Source: Balanoglossus misakiensis
Taxonomy: Eukaryota > Hemichordata
Length of the DNA: 64,000 nt
Direction: 5' to 3'
Assembly: GCA_040954595.2 (NCBI GenBank)
Contig: CM082593.2
Span: 9,238,001 to 9,302,000 of the forward strand
This document shows, in pieces, positions 1-11,307 of the stretch; positions within the stretch are counted from its first letter, which is position 1; each line of letters opens with the position of its first letter. The notes under the pieces were generated by a model. That model did not search any database, had not been told where the DNA came from, and saw nothing but the letters and a program-made list of their open reading frames with translations. A program made the position numbers and the translations under genes.

Positions 1-3000
1 GATTTCAGGTTGTTGAAAAATCTGTGGGTTAATACGTGGCTGAAAGCACTGTACTTTGACATTGCATATGCAATGGTGACATTGAATGGGATTCTTTGCA
101 TTAGGGCAAATGGCGAAGCAAACTCAATGATGCATCAGAGTAGATGGTGATGCAAACTCTGCACTTTCACATGGGTATTTAATGTTAAATGTAAATCCAT
201 AGGTTAATACCTGGCCAAAAGCACTCTAATTTGACATTGCTTATGCAACGATGACATTGAATCTGATTCTTTGCATCAGGGCAAATGGCGAAGCAAGGTT
301 GATGATGCATCAGGGTAGATAGTGATGCAATCACTTCACTTTGACATGGGTATTAAATGCATATGGGGATTTCAAGTTGATGATAAATCTCTGGGTTAAT
401 ACGTGTCCAAAAGCACTGTACTTTGACATTGCTAATGTAACGATGACATTGAATCTGATTCTTTGCACCAGGGTAAATGGCGTAGCAAGCTTTATGATGC
501 ATCAGGGTAGATAGTGTTGCAAACACTTCACTTTGACATGGGTATTAAATGCATATGGGGATTTCAGGTTGTTGAAAAATCTGTGGGTTAATACGTGTCG
601 AAAAGCACTGTACTTTGACATTGCTAATGCAATGATGACATTGAATCTGATTCTTTGCATCAGGGTAAATGGCGTAGCAAGCTTTATGATGCATCAGGGT
701 AGATAGTGATGCAAACACTTCACTTTGACATGGGTATAAAATGCCTACAGGGGAATTTAAAGTTGTCTGTAAATCCCTGGGTTAATACGTGTCCAAAAGC
801 ACTGTACTTTGACATTGCTAATGCAACGATGACATTGAATCTTATTCTTTGCATCAGGGTAAATGGCGAAGCAAGGTTGATGATGCATCAGGGTAGATAT
901 TGATGCAAGCTCTGCACTTTGACATGGGTATAAAATGCCTACAGGGGGATTTAAAGTTGTCTGTAAATCCCTGGGTTAATACGTGGCGGATAGCACTGTA
1001 CTTTGACATTGCATATGCAATGGTGACATTGAATGGGATTCTTTGCATTAGGGCAAATGGCGAAGCAAGCTCAATGATGCATCAGAGTAGATGGTGATGC
1101 AAACTCTGCACTTTCACATGGGTATTTAATGTTAAATGTAAATCCATAGGTTAATACGTGGCCAAAAGCACTCTAATTTGACATTGCTAATGGAACGATG
1201 ACATTGAATCTGATTCTTTGTATCAGGGCAAATGGCGAAGCAAGGTTGATGATGCATCAGGGTAGATAGTGATGCAATCACTTCACTTTGACATTGGTAT
1301 TAAATGCATATGGCGATTTCAAATTGATGATAAATCCCTGGGTTAATACGTGGCCAAAAGCACTCTAATTTGACATTGCTAATGGAACGATAACATTGAA
1401 TCTGATTCTTTGCATCAGGGTAAATGGCGAAGCAAGGTTGATGATGCATCAGGGTAGATAGTGATGCAATCACTTCACTTTGACATTGGTATTAAATGCA
1501 TATGGGGATTTCAAGTTGATGATAAATCCCTGGGTTAATACGTGTCCAAAAGCACTGTACTTTGACATTGCTAATGCAACGATGACATTGAATCTGATTC
1601 TTTGCATCAGGGTAAATGGTGTAGCAAGCTTTATGACGCATCAGGGTAGATAGTGATGCATACACTTCACTTTGACATGGGTATAAAATGCCTACAGGGG
1701 GATTTAAAGTTGTCTGTAAATCCCTGGGTTAATACGTGTCCAAAAACACTGTACTTTGACATTGCTAATGCAGCGATGACATTGAATCAGATTCTTTGCA
1801 TCAGGGTAAATGGCGAAGCAAGGTTGATGATGCATCAGGGTAGATAGTGATGCAAGCTCTGCACTTTGACATGGGTATAAAATGCCTACAGGGGGATTTA
1901 AAGTTGTCTGTAAATCCCTGGGTTAATACGTGGCTGAAAGCACTGTACTTTGACATTGCATATGCAATGGTGACATTGAATGGGATTCTTTGCATTAGGG
2001 CAAATGGCGAAGCAAGCTCAATGATGCATCAGAGTAGATGGTGATGCAAACTCTGCACTTTCACATGGGTATTTAATGTTAAATGTAAATCCATAGGTTA
2101 ATACGTGGCCAAAAGCACTCTAATTTGACATTGCTAATGGAACGATGACATTGAATCTGATTCTTTGCATCAGGGCAAATGGCGAAGCAAGGTTGATGAT
2201 GCATCAGGGTAGATAGTGATGCAATCACTTCACTTTGACATTGGTATTAAATGCATATGGGGATTTCAATTTGAATATAAATCCCTGGGTTAATACGTGT
2301 CCAAAAGCACTGTACTTTGACATTGCTAATGCAACGATGACATTGAATCTGATTCTTTGCATCAGGGTAAATGGCGTAGCAAGCTTTATGATGCATCAGG
2401 GTAGATAGTGATGCAAACACTTCACTTTGTCATGGGTATTAAATGCATATGGGGATTTCAGGTTGTTGAAAAATCTGTGGGTTAATACGTGTCCAAAAGC
2501 ACTGTACTTTGACATTGCTAATGCAACGATGACATTGAATCTGATTCTTTGCATCAGGGTAAATGGCGTAGCAAGCTTTATGACGCATCAGGGTAGATAG
2601 TGATGCAAACACTTCACTTTGACATGGGTATATAAAGCATACAGGGGGATTTAAAGTTGTCTGTAAATCCCTGGGTTAATACGTGTCCAAAAACACTGTA
2701 CTTTGACATTGCTAATGCAGCGATGACATTGAATCTGATTCTTTGCATCAGGGTAAATGGCAAAGCAAGGTTGATGATGCATCAGGGTAGATAGTGATGC
2801 AAGCTCTGCACTTTGACATGGGTATAAAATGCCTACAGGGGGATTTAAAGTTGTCTGTAAATCCCTGGGTTAATACGTGGCTGAAAGCACTGTACTTTGA
2901 CATTGCATATGCAATGGTGACATTGAATGGGATTCTTTGCATTAGGGCAAATGGCGAAGCAAGCTCAATGATGCATCAGAGTAGATGGTGATGCAAACTC

Positions 3001-4643
3001 TGCACTTTCACATGGGTATTTAATGTTAAATGTAAATCCATAGGTTAATACGTGGCCAAAAGCACTCTAATTTGACATTGCTAATGCAACGATGACATTG
3101 AATCTGATTCTTTGCATCAGGGCAAATGGCGAAGCAAGGTTGATGATGCATCAGGATAGATAGTGATGCAATCACTTCACTTTGACATGGGTATTAAATG
3201 CATATGGGGATGTCAAGTTGATGATAAATCCCTGGGTTAATACGTGTCCAAAAGCACTGTACTTTGACATTGCTAATGTAACGATGACATTGAATCTGAT
3301 TCTTTGCATCAGGGTAAATGGCGTAGCAAGCTTTATGATGCATCAGGGTAGATAGTGATGCAAACACTTCACTTTGACATGGGTATTAAATGTATATGGG
3401 GATTTCAGGTTGTTGAAAAATCTGTGGGTTAATACGTGTCGAAAAGCACTGTACTTTGACATTGCTAATGCAATGATGACATTGAATCTGATTCTTTGCA
3501 TCAGGGTAAATGGCGTAGCAAGCTTTATGATGCATCAGGGTAGATAGTGATGCAAACACTTCACTTTGACATGGGTATAAAATGCCTACAGGGGGATTTA
3601 AAGTTGTCTGTAAATCCCTGGGTTAATACGTGTCCAAAAGCACTGTACTTTGACATTGCTAATGCAACGATGACATTGAATCTGATTCTTTGCATCAGGG
3701 TAAATGGCGAAGCAAGGTTGATGATGCATCAGGGTAGATAGTGATGCAAGCTCTGCACTTTGACATGGGTATAAAATGCCTACAGGGGGATTTAAAGTTG
3801 TCTGTAAATCCCTGGGTTAATACGTGGCGGAAAGCACTGTACTTTGACATTGCATATGCAATGGTGACATTGAATGGGATTCTTTGCATTAGGGCAAATG
3901 GCGAAGCAAGCTCAATGATGCATCAGAGTAGATGGTGATGCAAACTCTGCACTTTCACATGGGTATTTAATGTTAAATGTAAATCCATAGGTTAATACGT
4001 GGCCAAAAGCACTCTAATTTGACATTGCTAATGCAACGATGACATTGAATCTGATTCTTTGCATCTGGGCAAATGGCGAAGCAAGGTTGATGATGCATCA
4101 GGGTAGATAGTGATGCAATCACTTCACTTTGACATGGGTATTAAATGCATATGGGGATTTCAAGTTGATGATAAATCCCTGGGTTAATACGTGTCCAAAA
4201 GCACTGTACTTTGACATTGCTAATGTAACGATGACATTGAATCTGATTCTTTGCATCAGGGTAAATGGCGTAGCAATTAAGCTTTATGATGCATCAGGTC
4301 AGATAGTGATGCAAACACTTCACTTTGACATGGGTATTAAATGCATATGGGGATTTCAGGTTGTTGAAAAATCTGTGGGTTAATACGTGTCGAAAAGCAC
4401 TGTACTTTGACATTGCTAATGCAATGATGACATTGAATCTGATTCTTTGCATCAGGGTAAATGGCGTAGCAAGCTTTATGATGCATCAGGGTAGATAGTG
4501 ATGCAAACACTTCACTTTGACATGGGTATAAGATGCCTACAGGGGGATTTAAAGTTGTCTGTAAATTCCTGGGTTAATACGTGTCCAAAAGCACTGTACT
4601 TTGACATTGCTAATGCAACGATGACATTGAATCTGATTCTTTG
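1..4643. repeat. Satellite array, segment 1 (947-bp higher-order repeat)
   Basis: Tandem satellite continuing from beyond the left edge. Monomers of about 177-194 bp share a core (GCACTGTACTTTGACATTGC, then TGATGCATCAGGGTAGATAG). Five variants recur in fixed order and give a 947-bp unit: equivalent positions recur at 706, 1653 and 3547 (the unit in between carries a small variant), and at 900, 1847, 2794 and 3741. The variants are a 194-bp type with TATAAAATGCCTACAGGGGG, a second 194-bp type with a perfect palindrome, a short 177-bp type with TTTAATGTTAAATG, and two 191-bp types with TATTAAATGCATATGGGG. The segment ends exactly at the LTR insertion point. Short reading frames on both strands are by-products of repetition. 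Confidence 0.95.
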
Positions 4644-5674
4644 TGTAACGCAGATATATTGGACACGGACACAGCTGGATCCAATGCACGTTCTTTTTAT
4701 TTCCGACTCCGCAGGGGGAATAGACACAAGCGTTGGATTGTTTACACTATGGGTTTTTAAGAAAGACAAAAACACCTGAAGCAAAACAGAAGGAAAATCT
4801 GTATCAAAACCACTGTATCACAGAGCAGCATGTAGAGCGTGGCTTATTGTGAAACACTAACACACTGTGATATCAAGTCTCATAAATGGGAAATTACAAT
4901 ACAAGTCAAACATCAAGGAGATGCACTTTCCGGACAGGGAATGGGCAGGGCGCCCTCATGAGTCAGGTAGCGGTATATGACAATGCATAATAAACCCATG
5001 TATAAGCATACAGAAATCGTTTCCACTGTAAAATACTTCAAATACAATCATGAAAATACATTTCACTGAAAGACAAACTCACCCCGACTGTGATAGGTAA
5101 GTCTTCAGAATAACAGCAACTCGTCTGAATCAACCATCTATCTCACCTAAGATCGTACAGTAAATGCAGTGTAAAGCACGGACACTTGCAATGACAGTAC
5201 AAACTGCATAGCGTTTGTATAGAACTTTAACTCTATCAAAAACGATATAAACTCAGAACTGTGAATACTCTGAATTCATCAAGAGTGTCTCGAATCGATC
5301 AATAACGGTAAACAGCGAAATCGTCTCAAACATTAAACTGGGAAAGTTTGAATGTTTCATAATCGGCGATCATAGAAATGCACATCGTCTATGGACGCTA
5401 TGTATAAGAATAGAGGAAAATTCAACAGTGTACAGAAAACTGTTAATAACTCTGGAAATCATCGGAGATAACTCACAAAAGGTATATCAGACTCAAGATA
5501 AACATCTTACCAATGATATCTGCTATTTGATTAAACTCTGATGGCATCTGACCACGGTGGATGGCTCAGATAGGAAAGTAAAAGATGGAGCTTCAACTCC
5601 AATAGAAATCAAAATGGCGGCTGAACACATGGAAAACAAATGCGCATGCGCGTGTATGTTTTGCACACGTCACA
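4644..5674 (-). repeat. 3' LTR of the gypsy element (coding orientation)
   Basis: A 1031-bp direct repeat that I could not tell apart by eye from 11878-12908. Read in the coding (minus) direction it begins TGTGACGTG and ends CGTTACA. A polyadenylation signal AATAAA (plus 4696-4701) lies about 55 bp before the 3' end of the LTR. The first 70 bp of U3 hold an NRF1-like palindrome (5641-5652) and a YY1-like CCGCCATTTT (5611-5622). Confidence 0.95.
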
Positions 5675-5683
5675 CACTTCCCT
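5675..5683 (-). other. Polypurine tract (weak) of the gypsy element
   Basis: On the minus strand GGGAAGTG lies directly against the start of the 3' LTR, where the plus-strand primer of an LTR element must be. It is short and interrupted, so the call rests on position more than on sequence. Confidence 0.45.
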
Positions 5684-5719
5684 GCTTGACGGTTGGTGTC
5701 TCAACAACCAAGCAAAAAG

Positions 5720-8700
5720 CTATGTGCTAATCACATTAGTTTGAGATAACATCTGCATAATCAAGAGATTCGACTGTGCTACAGTTTGGTTTGACTGCGC
5801 TAAACTTTGGTTCGACTGTACTATACTAGTCAACATCTGTGGGTCAACCTGAAATGCAACAGTAGTTTCTCTTACAACAGATTTGGGTAAGTGAAAGGGG
5901 TTGGAATGACATCCGGCATTCTCTCGACTCGAACGGCGAAGTCCGTTGGTGTCTTCCTCTGTCGCTGACGAGGGTTCTGGATTCTGCTTGACATCCGACT
6001 CGTCTGTGAGGTTCTTCTCCAGTTCTTCAGTACCAGACGGTGCAGAGCGGCGAGTATTCATGTCAAAGGGTTGCTGCTTCCCTGCTTTGAATGAAGTACT
6101 AGGCTGGCTACTGACAACAGGAACTGTAGGAACACTGGCTGTAACCACTTCCTTTCCTGGATTCTCCATCTGATCAGGTACTACTTCTGGTGATGTGGAA
6201 CGTAACTGCTCCCAGCGTTTACTATCAACGCCATAGTCAAAATTATCATCAAATTCACATGAATCATCTGATTCACTACAGGACGTGTCTTCAGACTTTG
6301 CCACATCGGTAGGAGTATCGTTGAGTTCCATGTCTTTCACAAGGGTTCTGGAATCTAACATCTCCCTACGATGAACAGTCTTCTTTGGTTGTCCTCCGTC
6401 GGTGGGCTCAACTACATAGGTATGTCCTCCTGTGTCGAGTCGATCTACCACTATATATGGTTCTGGGCTCCACACATCTTGTATTTTGTTGCGACCTTTC
6501 GTATTTCTATTCCGCAGAAATACTCTAGCTCCAACAGGTAAGTCTGTGTTATCAGCTTTTCGGTCATTTCTGGCTCTCCTCCTCAGGGCTTCGTGCTCCG
6601 TCTTCTTTGAGGCCATATCATATGCGTCCATCAACTTCCGGTGATGTTCAGCAATCCATTCTTCCACCTGACAAACATCTTCGTCCTCCACTTCATTTCC
6701 TAGCAGATGATCGACGGGGAGTACTGGTTCTCTACCAAAGAATAAGTAGTGGGGTGAATAACCAGTGGACGAATGGGGTGTGCTGTTATACGCATATACT
6801 AGTTCTGGCAATAGTTCGGGCCATTTACGCTTCTTCTCAGGGGGTAACGTGCGCAAACGGTCATGCATTGTGCGGTTGTATCTCTCACACTGGCCGTTGC
6901 CCTCTGGGTGATATGCTGTCGTGCGACTCTTCGTGATACCATACACTTTGCAGAGTTCACTGATGAGCTTGCTCTCGAAGTTACGGCCTTGGTCGCTGTG
7001 TATTCTACGTGGCACTCCAAAACGCACAAACCAGTCACGAACCAAGACTCGCGCTACCGTTGTCGCTTTCTGGTCTCGCGTAGGGATGGCTTGGGTGAAC
7101 TTTGTAAATACATCGGTAAGTACAAGAACGTTCTCGATACCATTGGTACCGGGTTCTAAAACAGTATAGTCAATAGCCAGTACCTCCAAAGGCTTTGTAG
7201 CGATGAGGGATCCCATGGTGGGTTGAAGCCTCTTCCCTGCCTTGGCTAAGATACAGCGTTTACATCTTTGGCAATAATCGGTAACATCAGAGATCATGGC
7301 GGGCCAGTAACACCTGCTTCGAAGAAGGGCAGTCGTCTTCTCGATGGCTTGGTGTCCCACCTGGTCGTGCACAGCAAACAGTACTTTGCTCTTGAGTGAG
7401 TCAGGGAGTAGTAGCTGCTTCACTTCACGTCCAGCCTCATGTACAATGCGGTACAAAACACCATCATCTTCTCTGATTCTCTTCCAATTCCGGAGTAGTT
7501 TACGTGAGGGTTTCGTCTCCTTCATCAACTGTCTTGTTGTGGGCGGGTGCTTGTTCTCCCAAAAGTACCATAGTCTACCTATGTCGTCATCGGCTCTCTG
7601 TAGTTTCGCAAGTTCGTCCCTGGGGATCATGGGGAATGTAGAGATCGTTTTCGGCTCTACCTTGGCGGATCTCGTGCGCATCTCATCAAGCAACACATCC
7701 ATAGTTGTGTGATGTACTTGTCGGCGGACAGCATCTGGCAGGGGTTGGGGCAATCTGGTGTCAGCAGTGCGGCTGATCAGTGATTCGCTCGTCGTCTCCT
7801 CCAACCTGACGGATTTTGGTTCCTCACCATGGCTTACCTTCCTACTCAGCGCATCAGCGTTTCTGTTGCTTTTACCAGAACGGTACTTTATGGTAAATGT
7901 GAATTGTGCGAGTTCGGCGGCCCATCGTGTTTCGGTGGCCCCTAGTTTGGCTGTGGACTGTAGGTAACTCAAGGGATTGTTATCTGTATATACCACAAAC
8001 TCGGATCCTATCAAGAGGTCTCGGTACTTCTGGGTTATTGCCCATTTCAGCGCCAATAACTCCAACTTCATACTAGAGTAGTTATTCATGTTTCGTTCAT
8101 TAGGCTTTAGACTCCGGCTGGCGTACCCAAGGACAATAACTTTGCCGTCTTGCTTCTGAGAGAGTACAGCGCCCAAACCATGGAAACTCGCGTCCACTTC
8201 CAGTATAAAAGGTAAGTTGAAATCGGGGTAGCCCAATACTGGTGCCGTTGTCAGAACCTGTTTCAAAGTGTTAAAAGAATCTTCACACGACTGGTCCCAG
8301 CGGTCCCGGATCATACAATCCTTATGTTTCTTCTTGCTAGTTTTCACTTCAGTAGGGGGGTTCCTCAACAAATTCTGCAGGGGTGCTGCAATCCTGGCAT
8401 ATCCGTTCACGAATCTCCTGTAGTATCCAGACAAACCTAAGAAACCACGCAGTTCTCGCTCAGTCTCCGGTCGAGGCCACTCCTGCACGGCGCGTACCTT
8501 CTCCGGATCAGGGCCTGTTCCCTCGCTGGTCACTAAGTGTCCTAAAAAGTGTACCTTGGTGTGGAATAGTTGACATTTCTCGGGCTTGACCATCAAGTTT
8601 AGGTTGGATAGTCGTGAAAGAACCATGTCGAGTCTAGCTAGCGTTTCCTGGAATGTAGATCCAAACACCAATATGTCGTCTAAGTAAATCAGGAGCGTTT

Positions 8701-10246
8701 GGAAATTCATGTCCCCAAAAGCTTTGTCCATCAACCTCATAAAGGTTGCCGGGGCGTTACACAAACCGAAGGGCATCCTCAAATACTCGTACAGTCCTCC
8801 TGTGCCAGTCCTGAATGCAGTCTTTTCTATATCTTCCTCGGCAACGGGGATCTGGTTAAACCCATGGGCAAGGTCCAGGCTGCAGAAATATCTGGCCCCT
8901 TTCAGCACGTCTAGCGCCTCGTCTATTCTCGGTAACGGGTATGCGTCTTTGTGAGTTTTCGCGTTAAGGGAACGGTAGTCAACGCAGAGTCTCAGCTTAC
9001 CACCTTTCTTTCGGACTAAAACGATGGGTGAGGCGTATGGGCTTGACGACTCGCGGATAATGCCCCTCTCCAACGAACGGCGAATATATTCTCTCACCTC
9101 ACTCCACTGGTGTGGGGGTACTCGGCGATGTGGTACTTTGACTGGTCGGTCATCTATCGTCACAATTCTATGTCGCACAACATCGCAGAAGCCAATGTCG
9201 TCTTCATCTTTACTGAATATAGCCTCATGTTTGCGTATAATTTTATACAGCTCTTCATGATCAGCGTCACTGATGTCACCGACATCCATCCTAGAAATGA
9301 GGTCGTCTACGATGGGTGTCTTGAAGCCAGTAGTATCTGCTCTGACCTCTACTTCGTTCTCGTTCACAGTGCAAAACCGGATGAGTGGCTGCATCACTGC
9401 TGGTTTGATCACGCCAACTGGGGTGCGCGGCGGTAAGTATACATCAGTGTCACTGAAGTTCGCTAACTGTATAGGGACTCTACCGCTACTGTCCACAGAT
9501 ACATACGCAGCTCCTATGGTTACACCGTTTTGTAGTTCTGCAACACGTGTTACATGTCTCTCAAGCAATCCATGATACGACTGTCCTGCACCAGCTGACT
9601 GTACTGATCCTTCAACGATTCTGATAGATCGAGCAGGAAGTAATACGGGTTTCTTGCCAGCGATGCGGACGGGTCTCACACTTGAACTTGTAGTGGTCAT
9701 AACAGTTTCTTTGTGGACTGTTAAGGGCTTACACATTTCCAATGCGTAAAGTAGTTTGAGTTCGTCATGTCGGGCAAGTTTTGACATCTTGTCCATGTAG
9801 TTGACTCCATACTTGTCAATAAGTGTCTCTCTCATGTCTCGAAACACGTTGCAACCGATCACACCAGGCATTCTCATCTTGCGTGCCTCGACTGGGGTGT
9901 CGATGGGGTCGCGCACAACTAAAAAACCTAAACCTTGAAAAGTGTGGTCGAATACCGTAACAGGAAGTTCGACGTAACCGATGAAGGGAATTTCCAAGCC
10001 TTGCGATGCGGAGATCTGGATGAAGGAGGTGACGTCTACCAACTTTCCATCTCGAGCGAGGTGCTCTTTGAAGAAACTTTCGGTCACCGTAGACACTTCA
10101 GCGCCTGTGTCAACCAAGCATCCAGCGTCAGCATGTCCTAACTTCACAGCAACTTCAGGACAATCCCCGACAGCTTTACGTATAACTGAGCCTCCATCAA
10201 TCAATGCTTCGCCTACCACGCGGCTCACAGCGGCAGGCGGTCCACG
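5720..10246 (-). CDS. pol: Pol polyprotein: protease, reverse transcriptase, RNase H, integrase
   Basis: Replication polyprotein of the gypsy element, about 1508 residues if entered by -1 frameshifting from gag. There is no ATG at its head: the first in-frame start-like codon is GTG at 10228, and the frame is open upstream to the slippery site. Residues below count from that GTG. The aspartic protease has Asp-Thr-Gly at 40-42. Reverse transcriptase has its first Asp near 452 and YLDD at 515-518. RNase H acids are near 679, 723, 749 and 792. The integrase zinc finger has His954, His959, Cys986 and Cys989. The integrase core has Asp1020, Asp1079 and Glu1115, with the usual 35-residue gap. A GPY/F-like module follows near 1260 (WSPEPYIVVD), then an acidic Ser/Thr-rich tail with QSN repeats. 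No chromodomain was recognised. All catalytic residues are present and the frame is unbroken. Confidence 0.95.
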   Translation of the reverse strand, partial: RGPPAAVSRVVGEALIDGGSVIRKAVGDCPEVAVKLGHADAGCLVDTGAEVSTVTESFFKEHLARDGKLVDVTSFIQISASQGLEIPFIGYVELPVTVFDHTFQGLGFLVVRDPIDTPVEARKMRMPGVIGCNVFRDMRETLIDKYGVNYMDKMSKLARHDELKLLYALEMCKPLTVHKETVMTTTSSSVRPVRIAGKKPVLLPARSIRIVEGSVQSAGAGQSYHGLLERHVTRVAELQNGVTIGAAYVSVDSSGRVPIQLANFSDTDVYLPPRTPVGVIKPAVMQPLIRFCTVNENEVEVRADTTGFKTPIVDDLISRMDVGDISDADHEELYKIIRKHEAIFSKDEDDIGFCDVVRHRIVTIDDRPVKVPHRRVPPHQWSEVREYIRRSLERGIIRESSSPYASPIVLVRKKGGKLRLCVDYRSLNAKTHKDAYPLPRIDEALDVLKGARYFCSLDLAHGFNQIPVAEEDIEKTAFRTGTGGLYEYLRMPFGLCNAPATFMRLMDKAFGDMNFQTLLIYLDDILVFGSTFQETLARLDMVLSRLSNLNLMVKPEKCQLFHTKVHFLGHLVTSEGTGPDPEKVRAVQEWPRPETERELRGFLGLSGYYRRFVNGYARIAAPLQNLLRNPPTEVKTSKKKHKDCMIRDRWDQSCEDSFNTLKQVLTTAPVLGYPDFNLPFILEVDASFHGLGAVLSQKQDGKVIVLGYASRSLKPNERNMNNYSSMKLELLALKWAITQKYRDLLIGSEFVVYTDNNPLSYLQSTAKLGATETRWAAELAQFTFTIKYRSGKSNRNADALSRKVSHGEEPKSVRLEETTSESLISRTADTRLPQPLPDAVRRQVHHTTMDVLLDEMRTRSAKVEPKTISTFPMIPRDELAKLQRADDDIGRLWYFWENKHPPTTRQLMKETKPSRKLLRNWKRIREDDGVLYRIVHEAGREVKQLLLPDSLKSKVLFAVHDQVGHQAIEKTTALLRSRCYWPAMISDVTDYCQRCKRCILAKAGKRLQPTMGSLIATKPLEVLAIDYTVLEPGTNGIENVLVLTDVFTKFTQAIPTRDQKATTVARVLVRDWFVRFGVPRRIHSDQGRNFESKLISELCKVYGITKSRTTAYHPEGNGQCERYNRTMHDRLRTLPPEKKRKWPELLPELVYAYNSTPHSSTGYSPHYLFFGREPVLPVDHLLGNEVEDEDVCQVEEWIAEHHRKLMDAYDMASKKTEHEALRRRARNDRKADNTDLPVGARVFLRNRNTKGRNKIQDVWSPEPYIVVDRLDTGGHTYVVEPTDGGQPKKTVHRREMLDSRTLVKDMELNDTPTDVAKSEDTSCSESDDSCEFDDNFDYGVDSKRWEQLRSTSPEVVPDQMENPGKEVVTASVPTVPVVSSQPSTSFKAGKQQPFDMNTRRSAPSGTEELEKNLTDESDVKQNPEPSSATEEDTNGLRRSSRENAGCHSNPFHLPKSVVRETTVAFQVDPQMLTSIVQSNQSLAQSNQTVAQSNLLIMQMLSQTNVIST

Positions 10247-10252
10247 TTTAAA
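10210..10252 (-). promoter_or_regulatory. -1 ribosomal frameshift signal between gag and pol
   Basis: The minus strand reads TTTAAAC (10252-10246) in the gag frame as T TTA AAC, the canonical X XXY YYZ slippery heptamer. A 6-nt spacer (10245-10240) follows. Then comes an 8-bp stem, CGCCTGCC (10239-10232) with GGTAGGCG (10217-10210), containing one G-U pair and a 14-nt loop that holds the gag stop codon. A -1 slip here enters the pol frame with no intervening stop. Heptamer, spacing, stem and frame all agree. Efficiency and any pseudoknot are unknown. Confidence 0.85.
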
Positions 10253-11307
10253 GCTTGGGACTTCTTTTCGGGTTTTGGCGGAGTTGTACGTTTGGACGAA
10301 CCACTGGGTGTCTTCCCTATTGGACAGTTTCTCCTCATGTGGTCCGTGGAATTACAATTCCAACAGTGACGTTTTCCGTCTTCAGCAACAGTCTGTCGCT
10401 TCACAGTGGGCGTTGAGGACCTGTCCTGAAGCGTGGAAAGGAGCGTTTCTATCTGCTTCTGTTGGGCAGCAATCTGTTCTCCTTGCTTCAAAACAAGACT
10501 GTGTATGTCACTCTCTACTGCGGCTTCGCGGAGTATGGCGTCGCGTTTCGGTTTCGGGCATTTTCCCTTTTGTCCCATCAGCCGTATGATCTGGTCTCTC
10601 GCATCGAAAAACGAAAGGGCTGGCTGATCAGCGTTGAGTCTTCGCAACTCCATCTGCATGGACTCCTCACGCACTGCCTCGGCAAGGCGATTCTTCAGCT
10701 GAGTCTCTCGGCCAGGCTTGAATGAGGGGTCCAACTGTATGATGCGGTCATACAAGTTGACCAATTCAAGTGAACACGAAACAATGTCCTCAGCCTCCAG
10801 CTGCTTGTAGGAGTAAAACCGTTGCTGCAACTGTGGCAAATTGTCACCATCACCAAACACTCTGGACAGGACAGTGAAGATTTCTTGTGGGCTGGAAGTG
10901 ACGTTTTCTCCCCTTCCAAGAATTTCACGGCGTGCCCTGCCAGCGAGGTGCTCTACGATGAATGCGGCTTGTTCGCTTTCTGCCAAATTCCTGGATAACA
11001 TGATCGCTTTGGCATCTTCGATCCAATCATCGACAGAAAGTTCTGTAGAAGTCTCTGGTTTCCCTTTAAACCTATCGAGTTTCCTACCTGGCGCCATGTA
11101 CACCATTTTGCCTTGTGTACCACCGGCATCATTACTGTTTGTACTGTTGCTCACCCTGTCCTTGTCAATCATTCTCTTTATCTCAACCTCGGCAGCTTTC
11201 GCATCAGCTGTGGCTGCATCTGCCTCTTCGACTTTGCGATGAAAGGCTATTTTCAAACTGTTCAACTCCTGCTTCAAACGTTCGATCTGTTCCTCATCGG
11301 CAGACAT
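10225..11307 (-). CDS. gag: Gag nucleocapsid polyprotein
   Basis: 360-residue structural protein of the retrotransposon, which forms the particle and binds the RNA. The N-terminal 60 residues form a charged coiled-coil-like segment. The middle resembles a retrotransposon Gag capsid (a DDWIEDAK stretch, then RFYSYKQLEAEDIVSC). Near residues 315-328 there is one perfect CCHC zinc knuckle (Cys315, Cys318, His323, Cys328; C-X2-C-X4-H-X4-C). A Lys/Pro/Ser-rich tail follows. The ATG at 11307 follows ATATATACC and is the first ATG of the frame. The stop at 10227-10225 lies inside the frameshift stem-loop, and pol is in the -1 frame, so readthrough is not the mechanism. Confidence 0.94.
   Translation of the reverse strand: MSADEEQIERLKQELNSLKIAFHRKVEEADAATADAKAAEVEIKRMIDKDRVSNSTNSNDAGGTQGKMVYMAPGRKLDRFKGKPETSTELSVDDWIEDAKAIMLSRNLAESEQAAFIVEHLAGRARREILGRGENVTSSPQEIFTVLSRVFGDGDNLPQLQQRFYSYKQLEAEDIVSCSLELVNLYDRIIQLDPSFKPGRETQLKNRLAEAVREESMQMELRRLNADQPALSFFDARDQIIRLMGQKGKCPKPKRDAILREAAVESDIHSLVLKQGEQIAAQQKQIETLLSTLQDRSSTPTVKRQTVAEDGKRHCWNCNSTDHMRRNCPIGKTPSGSSKRTTPPKPEKKSQALNVDRLPL

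Noticed and set aside
4512-4784. 90-codon minus-strand frame across the LTR/satellite junction, and its counterpart at 11800-12018
   Set aside because: They cross LTR ends, include U5/PBS sequence and have no protein similarity. The first exists only because of the insertion junction.
5675-5719. Envelope gene between pol and the 3' LTR
   Set aside because: Only 45 bp separate the pol stop from the LTR.
10225-10228. Gag-pol expression by stop-codon readthrough or by a GTG start
   Set aside because: Pol is in the -1 frame relative to gag, so readthrough cannot reach it. A frameshift heptamer and stem explain the arrangement better than a GTG start.
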